DNA of 64,000 nt from Paenibacillus phytorum (GCF_013141715.1 NZ_WHOA01000241.1:248001-312000), one strand, 5' to 3'; shown: positions 34,482 to 44,348, counted from the stretch's first letter. The notes: generated by a model not told the origin, from the letters alone. Numbers and translations are program-made.

Positions 34482-35109
34482 TACGAATACCCTTGAGCGT
34501 GAGAGAGGCATTCTGATTGTTTTATCCGGTCCTTCCGGTGTCGGTAAGGGTACCGTTTGCGCCGCGCTGCGCAAGTGTTCACCGGATATCGTCTACTCGG
34601 TATCGGCCACAACCCGTTCTCCTCGACAAGGGGAAGTAGATGGTGTAAACTATTTTTTCAAAACGCGGGAGCAATTTCAACAGATGATCGAAACGGATGA
34701 AGTGTTGGAATGGGCCGAATATGTAGATAACTTCTACGGCACTCCGAGACGTTTTGTTGAGGAAACGCTGCGCTCCGGTCAAGATGTCATCTTGGAAATC
34801 GAAGTGCAGGGTGCTCTGCAAGTTAAACAAAAGTTTTCCGAAGGTGTTTTCATTTTCTTGCTGCCGCCTTCTCTAGATGAGCTTGAGAATCGCATTGTAA
34901 CGCGTGGTACGGAAACGGATGAAGTCATTCGCAGCCGCATGTCGGTAGCTATGGACGAAATTCGCTTGATGGAGCACTATGACTATGCGATTGTGAATGA
35001 CCATGTAGAAACGGCTTGTTCCAAAATACAAGCGATTCTCTTAGCAGAACATTGCAAAAAAGATCGGATGTATCCAAAAATCGTACAATGGATGGATGAG
35101 GTGAATTGA
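34471..35109 (+). CDS. gmk: Guanylate kinase
   Basis: A guanylate kinase of about 212 residues converting GMP to GDP with ATP. The P-loop is LIVLSGPSGVGKGT, followed by YSVSATTRSPRQGEVDGVNYFF (GMP-binding) and the lid TRGTETDEVIRSRM. AAGGA at 34458-34462 fits ATG 34471; ATG 34465 is only 2 nt from it. It overlaps remA and ends directly at the rpoZ start. Confidence 0.95.
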   Translation: MTSNTNTLERERGILIVLSGPSGVGKGTVCAALRKCSPDIVYSVSATTRSPRQGEVDGVNYFFKTREQFQQMIETDEVLEWAEYVDNFYGTPRRFVEETLRSGQDVILEIEVQGALQVKQKFSEGVFIFLLPPSLDELENRIVTRGTETDEVIRSRMSVAMDEIRLMEHYDYAIVNDHVETACSKIQAILLAEHCKKDRMYPKIVQWMDEVN

Positions 35110-35337
35110 ATGCTATACCCTTCAATTGATAAACTGCTTGATATCGTGGATAGCAAGTATTCACTAGTTGTAGCTGCTTCCAAAAGAGCAAGATCTTTGC
35201 GTGATGGCGCTAAATCAAATTTGAAAGGCCAAAAGGCCCACAAACATGTTGGTGTTGCGTTAGAAGAACTATACGGCAACTACATCGGTTATGAGAAAAT
35301 TGAGACGACAGAGACCGAGAAATATCAGAAGAAATAA
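35110..35337 (+). CDS. rpoZ: RNA polymerase omega subunit
   Basis: A 75-residue omega subunit with MLYPSIDKLLDIVDSKYSLV, AASKRARSL and VGVALEELYGNYI. It assists folding and assembly of the beta' subunit. The ATG directly follows the gmk stop codon, with GAGGTGA as ribosome-binding site inside gmk. A terminator follows. Confidence 0.93.
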   Translation: MLYPSIDKLLDIVDSKYSLVVAASKRARSLRDGAKSNLKGQKAHKHVGVALEELYGNYIGYEKIETTETEKYQKK

Positions 35338-35349
35338 ATTGGTTTACCC

Positions 35350-35376
35350 AACAACCCTAGTGGTTGTTATTTTTTT
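35350..35376 (+). terminator. Intrinsic terminator after rpoZ
   Basis: AACAACC/GGTTGTT stem with a CTAGT loop and T7. It lies just before coaBC, so it may attenuate rather than end transcription. Confidence 0.8.
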
Positions 35377-35405
35377 CTCAAATTGTGCGTGGAAAGGGGA
35401 TACTC

Positions 35406-36626
35406 ATGAGTGTACTGCATGGCAAAACGATTGTGCTCGGCGTATGCGGAGGCATTGCCGCTTATAAAGCTGCTGCGTTAACGAGTAAATTGACACAAGC
35501 TGGTGCAATTGTGCGTGTTATTATGACCAAATCAGCTGTTGAATTCGTAGCGCCGTTAACGTTTCAAACGCTGTCTCGTCATCATGTTTTCGTGGATACC
35601 TTTGATGAGAAAGACCCTTCGGTTGTATCCCATATCAACTTGGCGGATAGCGCTGACCTCGTGCTTGTTGCGCCTGCAACGGCGAATATGATTGGCAAGC
35701 TAGCGCTTGGTCTTGGCGATGATATGCTAAGTACGACGCTTCTTGCAACCATGGCACCGATATGGGTAGCGCCTGCAATGAACGTGCATATGTATGCGAA
35801 TCCAGCTGTACAGCATAATATGCAGACCTTGCTAAGCCGCGGAGTGCGGTTTATTGAACCGGGAGAAGGGCAATTGGCTTGCGGTTACGTGGGAAAAGGA
35901 CGGCTTGCTGAACCTGAGGAGATTCTTGCTGCGATAGAGCAGCATTTTAAGGGGGAGCCTAGGCGTTTAAATGGACAACGTGTCCTTGTGACTGCCGGAG
36001 GCACCGTTGAACGTATTGATCCGGTACGGTACATTACGAATGACTCCTCCGGCAAAATGGGCTACGCTATCGCCGAAGAAGCGGTGCGTATGGGAGCCAA
36101 GGTAACGTTGATATCAGGGCCATCCGCTTTATCCGCGCCTGAGGGCGTTCAGCTAATCAATGTTCAATCTGCTTTGGATATGAGAGAGGCCGTGCTAGCT
36201 CGTCTAGACGAAAGTAACCTCATTGTTAAGGCTGCTGCGGTTGCCGATTACCGCCCATCGGTTGTTTCAGAGCAAAAGATCAAAAAGAAGTCAGATTCGC
36301 TAACTTTAGAGCTGGTTAAAAATCCGGATATTTTACAGGAAATCGGTTCTCTCAAAAAGCATCAGTTCATCATCGGGTTTGCTGCGGAGACGGAACGTTT
36401 GGACGAGCATGCGATGGACAAGCTGAACCGTAAAAACTGTGATCTCATCGTTGGTAATGATGTGTCACAGGAGGGTGCGGGCTTTAGCGGAGATACGAAT
36501 GTGGTCCGGTTCTATGATCGTAATGGGCTCGTAGAGGCCCTACCTATACAGAGTAAGAAAGATGTGGCACGTAGACTGCTCGAGCTTGCGGCGGATCGTA
36601 TGCATACCGCAGCGGGGGAATCCTGA
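35406..36626 (+). CDS. coaBC: Phosphopantothenoylcysteine decarboxylase / phosphopantothenate-cysteine ligase
   Basis: A 406-residue bifunctional coenzyme A enzyme. The N-terminal flavin decarboxylase domain has LGVCGGIAAYKA, the ASANT-like APATANMIGKLALGLGDDML, and APAMNVHMY with the active-site His region. The C-terminal ligase has VTAGGTVERIDPVRYITNDSSGKMG and the AAVADYRP motif. ATG 35406 follows GGAAAGGGG. Its stop overlaps the priA start by one base. Confidence 0.95.
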   Translation: MSVLHGKTIVLGVCGGIAAYKAAALTSKLTQAGAIVRVIMTKSAVEFVAPLTFQTLSRHHVFVDTFDEKDPSVVSHINLADSADLVLVAPATANMIGKLALGLGDDMLSTTLLATMAPIWVAPAMNVHMYANPAVQHNMQTLLSRGVRFIEPGEGQLACGYVGKGRLAEPEEILAAIEQHFKGEPRRLNGQRVLVTAGGTVERIDPVRYITNDSSGKMGYAIAEEAVRMGAKVTLISGPSALSAPEGVQLINVQSALDMREAVLARLDESNLIVKAAAVADYRPSVVSEQKIKKKSDSLTLELVKNPDILQEIGSLKKHQFIIGFAAETERLDEHAMDKLNRKNCDLIVGNDVSQEGAGFSGDTNVVRFYDRNGLVEALPIQSKKDVARRLLELAADRMHTAAGES

Positions 36627-39139
36627 TGTACGCCAAAGTCATTGTCGATGTCCCAGCGAAACAAACGAACCGGGCATTCGACTATGAAGTACCCGCATCC
36701 CTGAGCAAATGGGTTGAAGTGGGCAGTCGCGTTGGCGTGCCTTTCGGCCCTCGGGTGCTGCAAGGCTTTGTCGTCGAACTGCAAGAGGAAACGCAGGTGG
36801 ATGTAACTCGCATTAAGCCGATTCAGAACGTCCTCGACTTGGTTCCTCCACTTACGGAGGAACTTGTGAGTCTAGGGAGGTGGGTCAGCCGCGTGTACTT
36901 GTGCCATGAAGTTACGGCACTCCAGGCGATGCTGCCCGCTGCGCTTAAAGCGAAATATGAACGTGCGATTGGGGTCGGGGAGGAGTCTGGCGAGCAATCG
37001 TTGCTGGACATGTCGGATCTCCAAGAGATTGTTAGTTTCGTAAAGTCCAAAGGCTCAGTCTCGATGGATGCTTTGATGGAGCGTTTTGCAAGTGACGGCG
37101 CCCTCATTAAACAACTGCTGAGCGCAGGTATCCTAACGGAAGTACAAGTGGTCAAAGACCGAATGAACACCAAGAAGGCGTTGACTGTTTTCCCTCCAGC
37201 TGGAGGCAGCGGATTGGAAGAGGCCTTGGCTGAGCTTCCTGCCAGAGCTAACAAACAGCAGGATGTGCTGCGTTATTTGATGGAGCATCCACACGCGATT
37301 CGGCTTACGGAGCTGATGGAAACGGTGGAGGTCGGCGCTAGCACGGTCAAAAGCTTGGCGGATCGCGGGTGGATTGAGCTGCGTGAGGTCGAAGTGATGC
37401 GCGACCCCTATGCGGGTCGCGCTTTCACGCGGACGAAGCCGCTTCCCTTAACGGAAGAACAGAGCAGTGTCTTCGCGGAAATTCGGGATGCTGTAGCGGA
37501 GGAACGCAATGAGGTATTTCTGCTGCATGGGGTTACGGGTAGCGGTAAAACCGAAGTGTATTTACAATCCATTCAGCAGTGCTTGGATATGGATAAAGAA
37601 GCGATTGTTCTCGTTCCTGAAATTTCACTGACGCCGCAGATGGTAGAACGATTTAAAGGGCGGTTTGGCGATTTGGTCGCCGTCCTACACAGTCGGTTAT
37701 CGAATGGCGAACGGTACGACGAATGGCGTAAAATCATGCGCAAGCAAGTGAAGGTTGTAATCGGCGCTCGTTCGGCGATTTTTGCTCCTTTTACGAGAAT
37801 TGGCCTTATTATCATTGATGAAGAACACGAATCTTCCTATAAACAAGAGGAGAGTCCCAAATATCACACCCGTGATGTCGCGGTTCAAAGAGCGAAGCAG
37901 CAAAACGCCGTCGTTGTGCTCGGTTCCGCAACTCCCTCTCTTGAAAGTATCGAGAAGACAAGGCGACGCCGTGACAGGGATAAACCTCCCTTTCGGTTGT
38001 TGACAATGCGGGAACGCGTAGCCAGCCGTCCGATGCCCCCAGTAGCTATTGTCGATATGCGTGAGGAGCTGAAAAATGGAAATCGTTCTATGTTCAGCCG
38101 CTCCTTGTATAAAGCGATCGAAGATCGGTTACAAAAGAAAGAACAGATTGTTTTACTGCTGAATCGGCGCGGGTATGCGACGTTCGTTATGTGCCGTACT
38201 TGCGGTTTCGTCTCGCAATGTCCGCATTGTGATATTTCACTTACCTATCATCAAAGCTCGCGCATGCTGCGCTGTCATTATTGCGGCTATGCGGAGCGAG
38301 AGGTTACGCAGTGTCCTAGCTGCCAGTCGGAGCATATTCGTCATTTTGGTACAGGAACACAGCGTGTTGAAGAGGAGCTTAGTAAGATTTTCCCCGGGAT
38401 TCGGGTCATCCGCATGGATGTCGATACCACGACGGAGAAAGGTTCGCATGAAAAATGGCTGACGATGTTTCGCGAGAAGCAGGCGGATGTGCTGCTTGGC
38501 ACGCAGATGGTAGCCAAAGGGCTGGATTTTCCCGACGTGACCTTAGTGGGGGTTATTGCAGCGGATACGGTACTTAATCTGCCGGATTTTCGTTCAGCGG
38601 AGCGGACTTTTCAGTTGCTAACACAGGTTGCAGGCCGGGCGGGTCGTCATGAAAAGCAAGGGGAAGTGTTCGTCCAGACATACACGCCCGAACATTATAG
38701 TGTGCAGTATGCAAGCAGGCACGATTATATCGCTTTTGCGAACCATGAGCTTGATATACGTGCAAATTTAGGCTATCCGCCTTATCAGCGTTTGATTCTT
38801 GTCACTTTTTCACATGAGCAGGTTCCGCTCCTAGTACGTTCTGCGGAGGCTTTTGTAACGAGATTGAAAGAGATCGCTTTTACGTATCGGGCCCAGCAGG
38901 TTGATCTGTTTACGAATACGTTGTCCACGGATCAATCGTTTCAAATGGACGTGTTAGGACCTGTTGCATCGCCGATTTCACGAATCAAAGATAGATATCG
39001 ATTCCAATGCGTGGTAAAATATCGGGGGGAAGATCAGGCTGCAGAGATCGTTGCTAAAGCAGTAGCTTGGTTTGAAGAGCGCTCGGCGAAAGAAAAGCTG
39101 CTGATTAGCGTGGATGTTGACCCGCAATATTTGATGTAA
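36626..39139 (+). CDS. priA: Primosomal replication-restart helicase
   Basis: An 837-residue PriA that restarts stalled replication forks. The N-terminal 3'-end-binding domain (FDYEVPASL..GSRVGVPFG) and winged helix are followed by Walker A GVTGSGKTE, DEEH, and two zinc-binding cysteine clusters (CRTCG..CPHCD and CHYCG..CPSC) inside the second helicase lobe. LLGTQMVAKGLDFPDVTLVG and QVAGRAGR follow. It is translationally coupled to coaBC through a TGATG overlap. Confidence 0.95.
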   Translation: MYAKVIVDVPAKQTNRAFDYEVPASLSKWVEVGSRVGVPFGPRVLQGFVVELQEETQVDVTRIKPIQNVLDLVPPLTEELVSLGRWVSRVYLCHEVTALQAMLPAALKAKYERAIGVGEESGEQSLLDMSDLQEIVSFVKSKGSVSMDALMERFASDGALIKQLLSAGILTEVQVVKDRMNTKKALTVFPPAGGSGLEEALAELPARANKQQDVLRYLMEHPHAIRLTELMETVEVGASTVKSLADRGWIELREVEVMRDPYAGRAFTRTKPLPLTEEQSSVFAEIRDAVAEERNEVFLLHGVTGSGKTEVYLQSIQQCLDMDKEAIVLVPEISLTPQMVERFKGRFGDLVAVLHSRLSNGERYDEWRKIMRKQVKVVIGARSAIFAPFTRIGLIIIDEEHESSYKQEESPKYHTRDVAVQRAKQQNAVVVLGSATPSLESIEKTRRRRDRDKPPFRLLTMRERVASRPMPPVAIVDMREELKNGNRSMFSRSLYKAIEDRLQKKEQIVLLLNRRGYATFVMCRTCGFVSQCPHCDISLTYHQSSRMLRCHYCGYAEREVTQCPSCQSEHIRHFGTGTQRVEEELSKIFPGIRVIRMDVDTTTEKGSHEKWLTMFREKQADVLLGTQMVAKGLDFPDVTLVGVIAADTVLNLPDFRSAERTFQLLTQVAGRAGRHEKQGEVFVQTYTPEHYSVQYASRHDYIAFANHELDIRANLGYPPYQRLILVTFSHEQVPLLVRSAEAFVTRLKEIAFTYRAQQVDLFTNTLSTDQSFQMDVLGPVASPISRIKDRYRFQCVVKYRGEDQAAEIVAKAVAWFEERSAKEKLLISVDVDPQYLM

Positions 39140-39180
39140 TGAACCCCAAATAGAGAAGACTTCAAAGGTAGGTGCACATT

Positions 39181-39663
39181 ATGGCTATTCGTATTATTGT
39201 TAAAGATCCAGATCCAGTGCTGCGTGAGAAAGCCGTCACGGTTACGAAATTTAATTCCAATCTGCATAAACTGCTAAATGATATGGCAGACACGATGTAT
39301 GAAGCGGAGGGCGTGGGCCTTGCTGCCCCGCAAATCGGTATTCTTAAACGCGTTATCGTTATGGATTGCGGAGAAGAACACGGCGGATTGATTGAAATGG
39401 TAAATCCTGAGGTTGTCACTTCCAGCGGTGAACAAATGGGGCCGGAAGGCTGCTTAAGTATTCCCGGACTTCGCGGCGATGTGCTTCGGCCGCTCCATGT
39501 TACGGCCAAAGGTCAAGATCGTGATGGAAATCCGATTGAAGTGACGGGTACGGATTTGCTGGCTCGCTGCATTTTCCATGAAATTGATCACTTGAACGGT
39601 GTTCTGTTTACCGATCTTGCAACCAAAACGTATACGGCTGAAGAAGAGGAAGATTCCGAGTGA
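39181..39663 (+). CDS. def: Peptide deformylase
   Basis: A 160-residue deformylase that removes formyl from nascent N-terminal methionine. The three metal-site motifs are EGVGLAAPQIG (43-53), EGCLS (89-93) and HEIDH (133-137). ATG 39181 follows AAAGGTAGGTG; the GTG at 39172 is nearer to that site than usual. It overlaps fmt by four bases, coupling the formylase and deformylase of the same cycle. Confidence 0.95.
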   Translation: MAIRIIVKDPDPVLREKAVTVTKFNSNLHKLLNDMADTMYEAEGVGLAAPQIGILKRVIVMDCGEEHGGLIEMVNPEVVTSSGEQMGPEGCLSIPGLRGDVLRPLHVTAKGQDRDGNPIEVTGTDLLARCIFHEIDHLNGVLFTDLATKTYTAEEEEDSE

Positions 39664-40637
39664 ACATTATTTTCATGGGCACGCCGGATTTCGCAGTACC
39701 CTCCTTGCGTCTGCTCTTGGAGGAAGGCTATAACGTGACGACGGTTGTCACACAGCCGGATCGGCCGAAAGGACGCAAGCGCGTCCTAACGCCGCCTCCG
39801 GTTAAGGTGGAAGCAGAAAAGCATGGGATTCCGGTCCTTCAGCCGGAGAAATTGCGTCAAGCGGATTCGGTTGAGCTTTTGAGACAATTAAAACCGGATT
39901 TGATTGTAACAGCCGCTTACGGACAGATTTTGCCCAAAGCGGTTTTGGACCTGCCGCAGTACGGGTGTATTAACATCCATGCTTCGCTGCTGCCCAAATA
40001 TCGAGGTGGAGCGCCGATTCATCACGCTGTGATTCGGGGTGAGGACGTAACTGGTGTTACGATTATGTACATGGCCGTAGGTCTTGATACTGGCGATATG
40101 ATTTCAAAGGTGGAGCTTCCGATCGAAGATACGGATACGACGGGCTCATTATTTGATAAGTTAAGCATAGCCGGTGCTGATCTACTTAAGCGTACATTGC
40201 CTGATTTACTGGCAGGACGTATTCAGGCTGTTGCACAAATTGAGGCAGATGCCATTTATTCTCCGAATATCCGCAGGGAGGACGAATTGATCGATTGGTC
40301 GCGTTCTGCCGCCCAGCTTTGGAATCAAGTACGCGGCTTAAACCCTTTCCCCGGCGCTTACACGCTCTGGAATGGGGAAGTTATGAAAGTATGGGCTAGC
40401 GCGAATCCGAAAAGTTCTTCGGAGCCAAGAAGCCGAAGCTTCTCCGAAATCAGCGGTGAAGCACCTGTTCCTGGAACTGTACTTGGCAGTAGTGAGCAGG
40501 GCATTGAAGTGATGACGGGTGAAGGTACGCTGTGGCTGACTGAGATCCAACCTTCAGGCAAAAAGGCGATGCCCGTGTCAGAGTTCGTACGAGGTGTGCA
40601 AATCCCAACTGGTACGGTATTCGGACACAGTAACTAA
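39660..40637 (+). CDS. fmt: Methionyl-tRNA formyltransferase
   Basis: A 325-residue Fmt that formylates initiator Met-tRNA using 10-formyl-THF. It has IIFMGTPDFAVPSLR, the formyl-THF loop INIHASLLPKYRGGAPI, and DTGDMI with the C-terminal tRNA-binding domain. A short Ser/Arg-rich insertion (about residues 247-262, SSSEPRSRSFSE) lies in the C-terminal domain and may be lineage-specific. GTG start overlapping def. Confidence 0.95.
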   Translation: MNIIFMGTPDFAVPSLRLLLEEGYNVTTVVTQPDRPKGRKRVLTPPPVKVEAEKHGIPVLQPEKLRQADSVELLRQLKPDLIVTAAYGQILPKAVLDLPQYGCINIHASLLPKYRGGAPIHHAVIRGEDVTGVTIMYMAVGLDTGDMISKVELPIEDTDTTGSLFDKLSIAGADLLKRTLPDLLAGRIQAVAQIEADAIYSPNIRREDELIDWSRSAAQLWNQVRGLNPFPGAYTLWNGEVMKVWASANPKSSSEPRSRSFSEISGEAPVPGTVLGSSEQGIEVMTGEGTLWLTEIQPSGKKAMPVSEFVRGVQIPTGTVFGHSN

Positions 40638-40661
40638 AGCAACCAAGGATAAACGACTCGT

Positions 40662-40726
40662 CGTCCCTTTAGGGCGAACGCGTTTGTCAAGGTTGATGCG
40701 AAGCTAAAGTATACACCGTATACTTT
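40662..40726. repeat. Two short hairpins between fmt and rsmB
   Basis: A CCC-TTTA-GGG hairpin near 40667-40677 is followed by a perfect 9-bp palindrome, AAAGTATAC-ACC-GTATACTTT (40706-40726), 29 bases before rsmB. No T-run follows, so a protein operator or mRNA leader structure is as likely as a terminator. Confidence 0.45.
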
Positions 40727-40755
40727 CTATTCAACTTAAAAATGAGGTATTCGAT

Positions 40756-42213
40756 TTGTCAACGCAAAAACCAAATCGTCCGCAAAACGGACTAATAAAA
40801 TCGCAGGGGGCCGGCAAGCCCTCTGCTCCAAAATCATCCTCAGGCGCTGCGAAGAGCAGCGCTGTTAAGCATTCTGCCCGTGATGCGGCGCTGGATGTGT
40901 TAATTCGGGTTGAAGAAAATCAATCGTACAGCAATTTACTCCTGAACCAGGTATTGCAAAAGCATGCACTTGAGCGGGCGGATGCGGGACTGGCGACGGA
41001 GCTTGTTTATGGGACCATCGGACGGAAAAATACGATCGATTTCTTTTTGGAGCGTTTCGTCAGCAAGGGGCTCGCGAAGCTCGAGCCCTGGGTGAGATGT
41101 TTGCTGCGGCTGAGCTTCTATCAGCTGCATTATTTGGACCGCATCCCGGACCATGCGGTCGTGAGCGAAGCGGTCAATATCGCGAAGCGCCGAGGGCATC
41201 AAGGCATCTCGGGCATGGTCAACGGCGTGCTGCGCGCGGTTATCCGCAGCAAAGCCGAGCTCACGCTGCCGGCTGCACTCGGCGACGTGAAGCGCATCGC
41301 GCTGAGCCATTCCCATCCGGAATGGCTCGTGCGCCGGTGGATCCGTCAGCTGGGAGCCGAGCTGACCGAACAGATCTGTGCGGCGAACAATGAGCCGCCG
41401 CACGTAAGCATTCGCGCGAACGCGAGGCGCCACAGTCGCTTGGAGCTGCTGGAGCAGCTCCAAGGCAGCGGCCTCAGCGCGGAAGCGTCAGAGCTGGCCC
41501 CGGCCGGCATCCTTGTGCAGGGGGCCGGGAACATGGCGTTAGTCCCCGGCTTCCAGCATGGGGACTTCTCGATTCAAGACGAGAGCTCGATGCTCGTCGC
41601 CGAAGCTCTGGATCCGCGTCCAGGCATGACGGTGCTGGACTGCTGCGCCGCCCCTGGCGGCAAGACCGCGCACATCGCCGAGAAGATGGACGATGTGGGC
41701 AAGATCTGGGCTTGTGATCTGCATGAGCACAAGCAGAAGCTGATCGCAGATCAAGCGGAGCGTCTGGGACTGTCGTCGATTCAGACGCTGGTGATGGATG
41801 CTGCGAAGCTGGACGAACATTTTGCGGCGGAGTCATTTGACCGCATCCTGCTCGATGCGCCTTGCTCAGGTCTAGGGGTCATTCGCCGCAAGCCCGACCT
41901 TAAGTGGGCGAAGCAGGAGGCGGAGATTGACGCGATTAGTGAGCTGCAGCATGCTATTCTGAGCAAAGTGCATAGGCTGCTCAAGCCGGGCGGCGTGCTG
42001 GTCTACAGCACGTGCACGATTGAGCATGCGGAGAACGCAGGCATGGTTGAGCGCTTCCTCGCCGAGCATAGCGAGTTTGAGCTGGCGCCGCTGCCGGCGG
42101 ATGTTTTCACAATCATTGACCCCGCGGCTGCTGCAACCGGTATGGTGCAAATCCTGCCGCAGCAGTTTCATTCGGACGGTTTCTTTATAGCAAGGCTGCG
42201 CAAACGTGTATAG
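40756..42213 (+). CDS. rsmB: 16S rRNA m5C967 methyltransferase
   Basis: A 485-residue RsmB (Sun/Fmu). A low-complexity Ser/Lys/Pro-rich extension (about residues 1-42) precedes the NusB-like domain (ARDAALDVLIRVEENQSYSN). The methyltransferase domain has DCCAAPGGKTAHIAE (SAM site), LLDAPCSGLGVIRRKPDL (first conserved Cys) and the catalytic VYSTCTIE. TTG start after GAGGT. Most of the coding region from about 41040 on is strongly GC-rich. Confidence 0.93.
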   Translation: MSTQKPNRPQNGLIKSQGAGKPSAPKSSSGAAKSSAVKHSARDAALDVLIRVEENQSYSNLLLNQVLQKHALERADAGLATELVYGTIGRKNTIDFFLERFVSKGLAKLEPWVRCLLRLSFYQLHYLDRIPDHAVVSEAVNIAKRRGHQGISGMVNGVLRAVIRSKAELTLPAALGDVKRIALSHSHPEWLVRRWIRQLGAELTEQICAANNEPPHVSIRANARRHSRLELLEQLQGSGLSAEASELAPAGILVQGAGNMALVPGFQHGDFSIQDESSMLVAEALDPRPGMTVLDCCAAPGGKTAHIAEKMDDVGKIWACDLHEHKQKLIADQAERLGLSSIQTLVMDAAKLDEHFAAESFDRILLDAPCSGLGVIRRKPDLKWAKQEAEIDAISELQHAILSKVHRLLKPGGVLVYSTCTIEHAENAGMVERFLAEHSEFELAPLPADVFTIIDPAAAATGMVQILPQQFHSDGFFIARLRKRV

Positions 42214-42260
42214 CTTGTCGGCCGTATGCTGACCTAATCGAGGAAATTAAGCTGATTTCA

Positions 42261-42343
42261 TCTAAATCAACTGCACTTTTTACAGTTAATTGCCTCAAAA
42301 AGGGCTAAGTGTTCGATTTAGCTGCACTTTTTGCAGGTAATGC
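42261..42343 (+). repeat. Two copies of a CTGCACTTTTTRCAG element
   Basis: Copies at 42261-42292 and 42312-42343 share the cores CTGCACTTTTTACAG and CTGCACTTTTTGCAG, flanked by similar AATCAA/TTTAG and GTTAAT/GGTAAT sequence. A weaker relative (CTGCACTTTTGCCG) occurs near 49186. They sit in the 278-base gap before rlmN, which holds no gene that I can see. Confidence 0.5.
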
Positions 42344-42500
42344 TCGGGTGGTCTGGGTTGGTGTTACGGTTACTCAGCCACGTAAATGCCCTATCGTCCG
42401 CAGCTACTAACCACGGGGACGTGTGTTCGTTCCCGCTTTGTGATAAAATAACATACGATTAGCAAAAAATCAGGACAAATAACAACAGGTTGTGATAAAT

Positions 42501-43568
42501 GTGGGAAATAAGCCTTATGAGAAAGATAAACCGTTTGTATATGATTTGAATTGGGACGAATGGCAAAGTTGGGTGAAAGAGAACGGCGAGTCCTCTTTTC
42601 GTGCCGGGCAAATTTTTGATTGGCTTTATATTAAGCGGGTATTCAGCTTCGATGAAATGTCGAACTTGCCGAAGTCGCTGCGTGACAAATTAAAGGATCA
42701 GTTTGAGTTCGTTACGCTTTCCGAAATTGCCAAGTATCAGTCGCAGGACGGTACAGTCAAGTTTTTATTTGAACTGGAAGATAAGAATGCCATTGAAACG
42801 GTTGTCATGAAGCACAACTACGGCAATAGTATTTGCGTAACAACGCAGGTAGGGTGCAGGGTAGGGTGTACGTTTTGTGCATCTACGTTGGGCGGTTTGA
42901 AGCGGGATTTGAGACCGGGTGAGATTGTGGCCCAAGTAGTTAAAGCCCAGAAGTTACTGGATGAGACAGAGGAACGAATCTCTTCCATCGTCATTATGGG
43001 TATTGGCGAGCCGTTTGAAAACTATGAAGCGACCATGAATTTCCTGCGCGTGATGATTCATCCGAAAGGATTGAACATCGGACAACGCCATATCACGGTT
43101 TCGACGAGTGGTATTGTGCCGAACATTTATAAGTTCGCCGATGAGAATTTGCAAGTCAATCTGGCGATTTCTATTCATGCGCCGAATGATACGCTCAGAT
43201 CCAAGCTGATGCCTGTCAATCGTAGATTCCCATTCGTAGATTTAATTGAAGCTTGTAAATATTACATTGCCAAAACCGGCAGACGAATTACGTTTGAATA
43301 TGCCCTTATGGGGGAAGTGAATGACCAGCCTGAACATGCAGAGGAACTAGCGCAAGTGCTGAAGGATATGCCGCTTAGCCACGTGAACCTGATTCCTGTG
43401 AATTTCGTGGCCGAACGGGATTTCAAACGTACGCCTAGGGATGATATTTTTACCTTCCAACGTATTCTTGAGAAGGGCAAAATTAATGCCACTATACGTC
43501 GTGAACAAGGTAGTGACATTGCTGCTGCCTGCGGACAACTGCGCGCGAAGCATATGGAGAACAAGTAA
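42501..43568 (+). CDS. rlmN: Dual-specificity 23S rRNA/tRNA adenine-C2 methyltransferase
   Basis: A radical-SAM RlmN of 355-358 residues that makes m2A2503 in 23S rRNA and m2A37 in some tRNAs. The Fe-S ligands lie in TQVGCRVGCTFCAS (CxxxCxxC), the GIGEPFENY motif follows, and the methyl-carrying cysteine is in the C-terminal DIAAACGQLR. The start is GTG 42501 (after AGGTTGTGA) or GTG 42492. It is followed after 15 bases by prpC, the same order as in B. subtilis. Confidence 0.93.
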   Translation: MGNKPYEKDKPFVYDLNWDEWQSWVKENGESSFRAGQIFDWLYIKRVFSFDEMSNLPKSLRDKLKDQFEFVTLSEIAKYQSQDGTVKFLFELEDKNAIETVVMKHNYGNSICVTTQVGCRVGCTFCASTLGGLKRDLRPGEIVAQVVKAQKLLDETEERISSIVIMGIGEPFENYEATMNFLRVMIHPKGLNIGQRHITVSTSGIVPNIYKFADENLQVNLAISIHAPNDTLRSKLMPVNRRFPFVDLIEACKYYIAKTGRRITFEYALMGEVNDQPEHAEELAQVLKDMPLSHVNLIPVNFVAERDFKRTPRDDIFTFQRILEKGKINATIRREQGSDIAAACGQLRAKHMENK

Positions 43569-43583
43569 TGAGGTGAAATCCGG

Positions 43584-44348
43584 ATGAAGATGGTAAGCCG
43601 TACCGATATTGGCAAAGTCCGTTTAGTGAATGAGGACCGAGCCGCCATCCATCATGATCTCAATGGCCTATCTTTGGCTATTGTGGCTGATGGCATGGGG
43701 GGACATCAAGCTGGTGATATCGCCAGCCAAATGGCCATCGAAATGATTGCAGATCAGCTGCAATCGATCCATTGGGGAATGTCTGTGGAAGCGTGTAAGC
43801 AAGTGCTGAAGGAAGCCATTGAAAAGGCGAATGAGAAAATTTATGAATTCGCCTCAGGGCAAGAAAGTTATCATGGTATGGGCACGACAGTTGTTGCCAT
43901 TATTGCTTCGCAAGAGCTTATTATTATTGGACATATCGGTGACAGTCGCGCTTACAAGATCACCGGTGAATCGATCACACAACTAACGGAAGACCATTCT
44001 TTGGTGTATGAGCTTGTGAAGAACGGGCAGATTACCATCGAAGAGGCCGATCATCACCCTAGACGTAACTGGATCACTCGTGCACTTGGCACAGAGCCAG
44101 GCGTAGAGGTGGATCTCTATGAGTACGCGTGGCGTCCGGGTGATATCGTTCTGATCTGTACGGATGGTTTAAGCGGATTGGTGGATTCTGGCGACATTTT
44201 ACGAATTGTCAAATCACATGAACGTATGGAAGATGCAGCGGAACAGTTGATTCAAAGCGCGCTTGATGAAGGTGGAGACGATAATGTAACGGTCGTTTTA
44301 CTTGCGCACGATCATGATTCGGACGAAAAAAGGGGTGATGGGAATTGA
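43584..44348 (+). CDS. prpC: PP2C-type Ser/Thr phosphatase
   Basis: A 254-residue PPM-family phosphatase. Metal ligands lie in VRLVNEDR, VADGMGGHQAGD, GHIGDSRAY and the C-terminal GGDDNVTVVL. It reverses phosphorylation by the kinase encoded next (TTGA overlap of stop and start) and modulates spore germination and cell-wall signalling in B. subtilis. GAGGTGA precedes the ATG. Confidence 0.95.
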   Translation: MKMVSRTDIGKVRLVNEDRAAIHHDLNGLSLAIVADGMGGHQAGDIASQMAIEMIADQLQSIHWGMSVEACKQVLKEAIEKANEKIYEFASGQESYHGMGTTVVAIIASQELIIIGHIGDSRAYKITGESITQLTEDHSLVYELVKNGQITIEEADHHPRRNWITRALGTEPGVEVDLYEYAWRPGDIVLICTDGLSGLVDSGDILRIVKSHERMEDAAEQLIQSALDEGGDDNVTVVLLAHDHDSDEKRGDGN

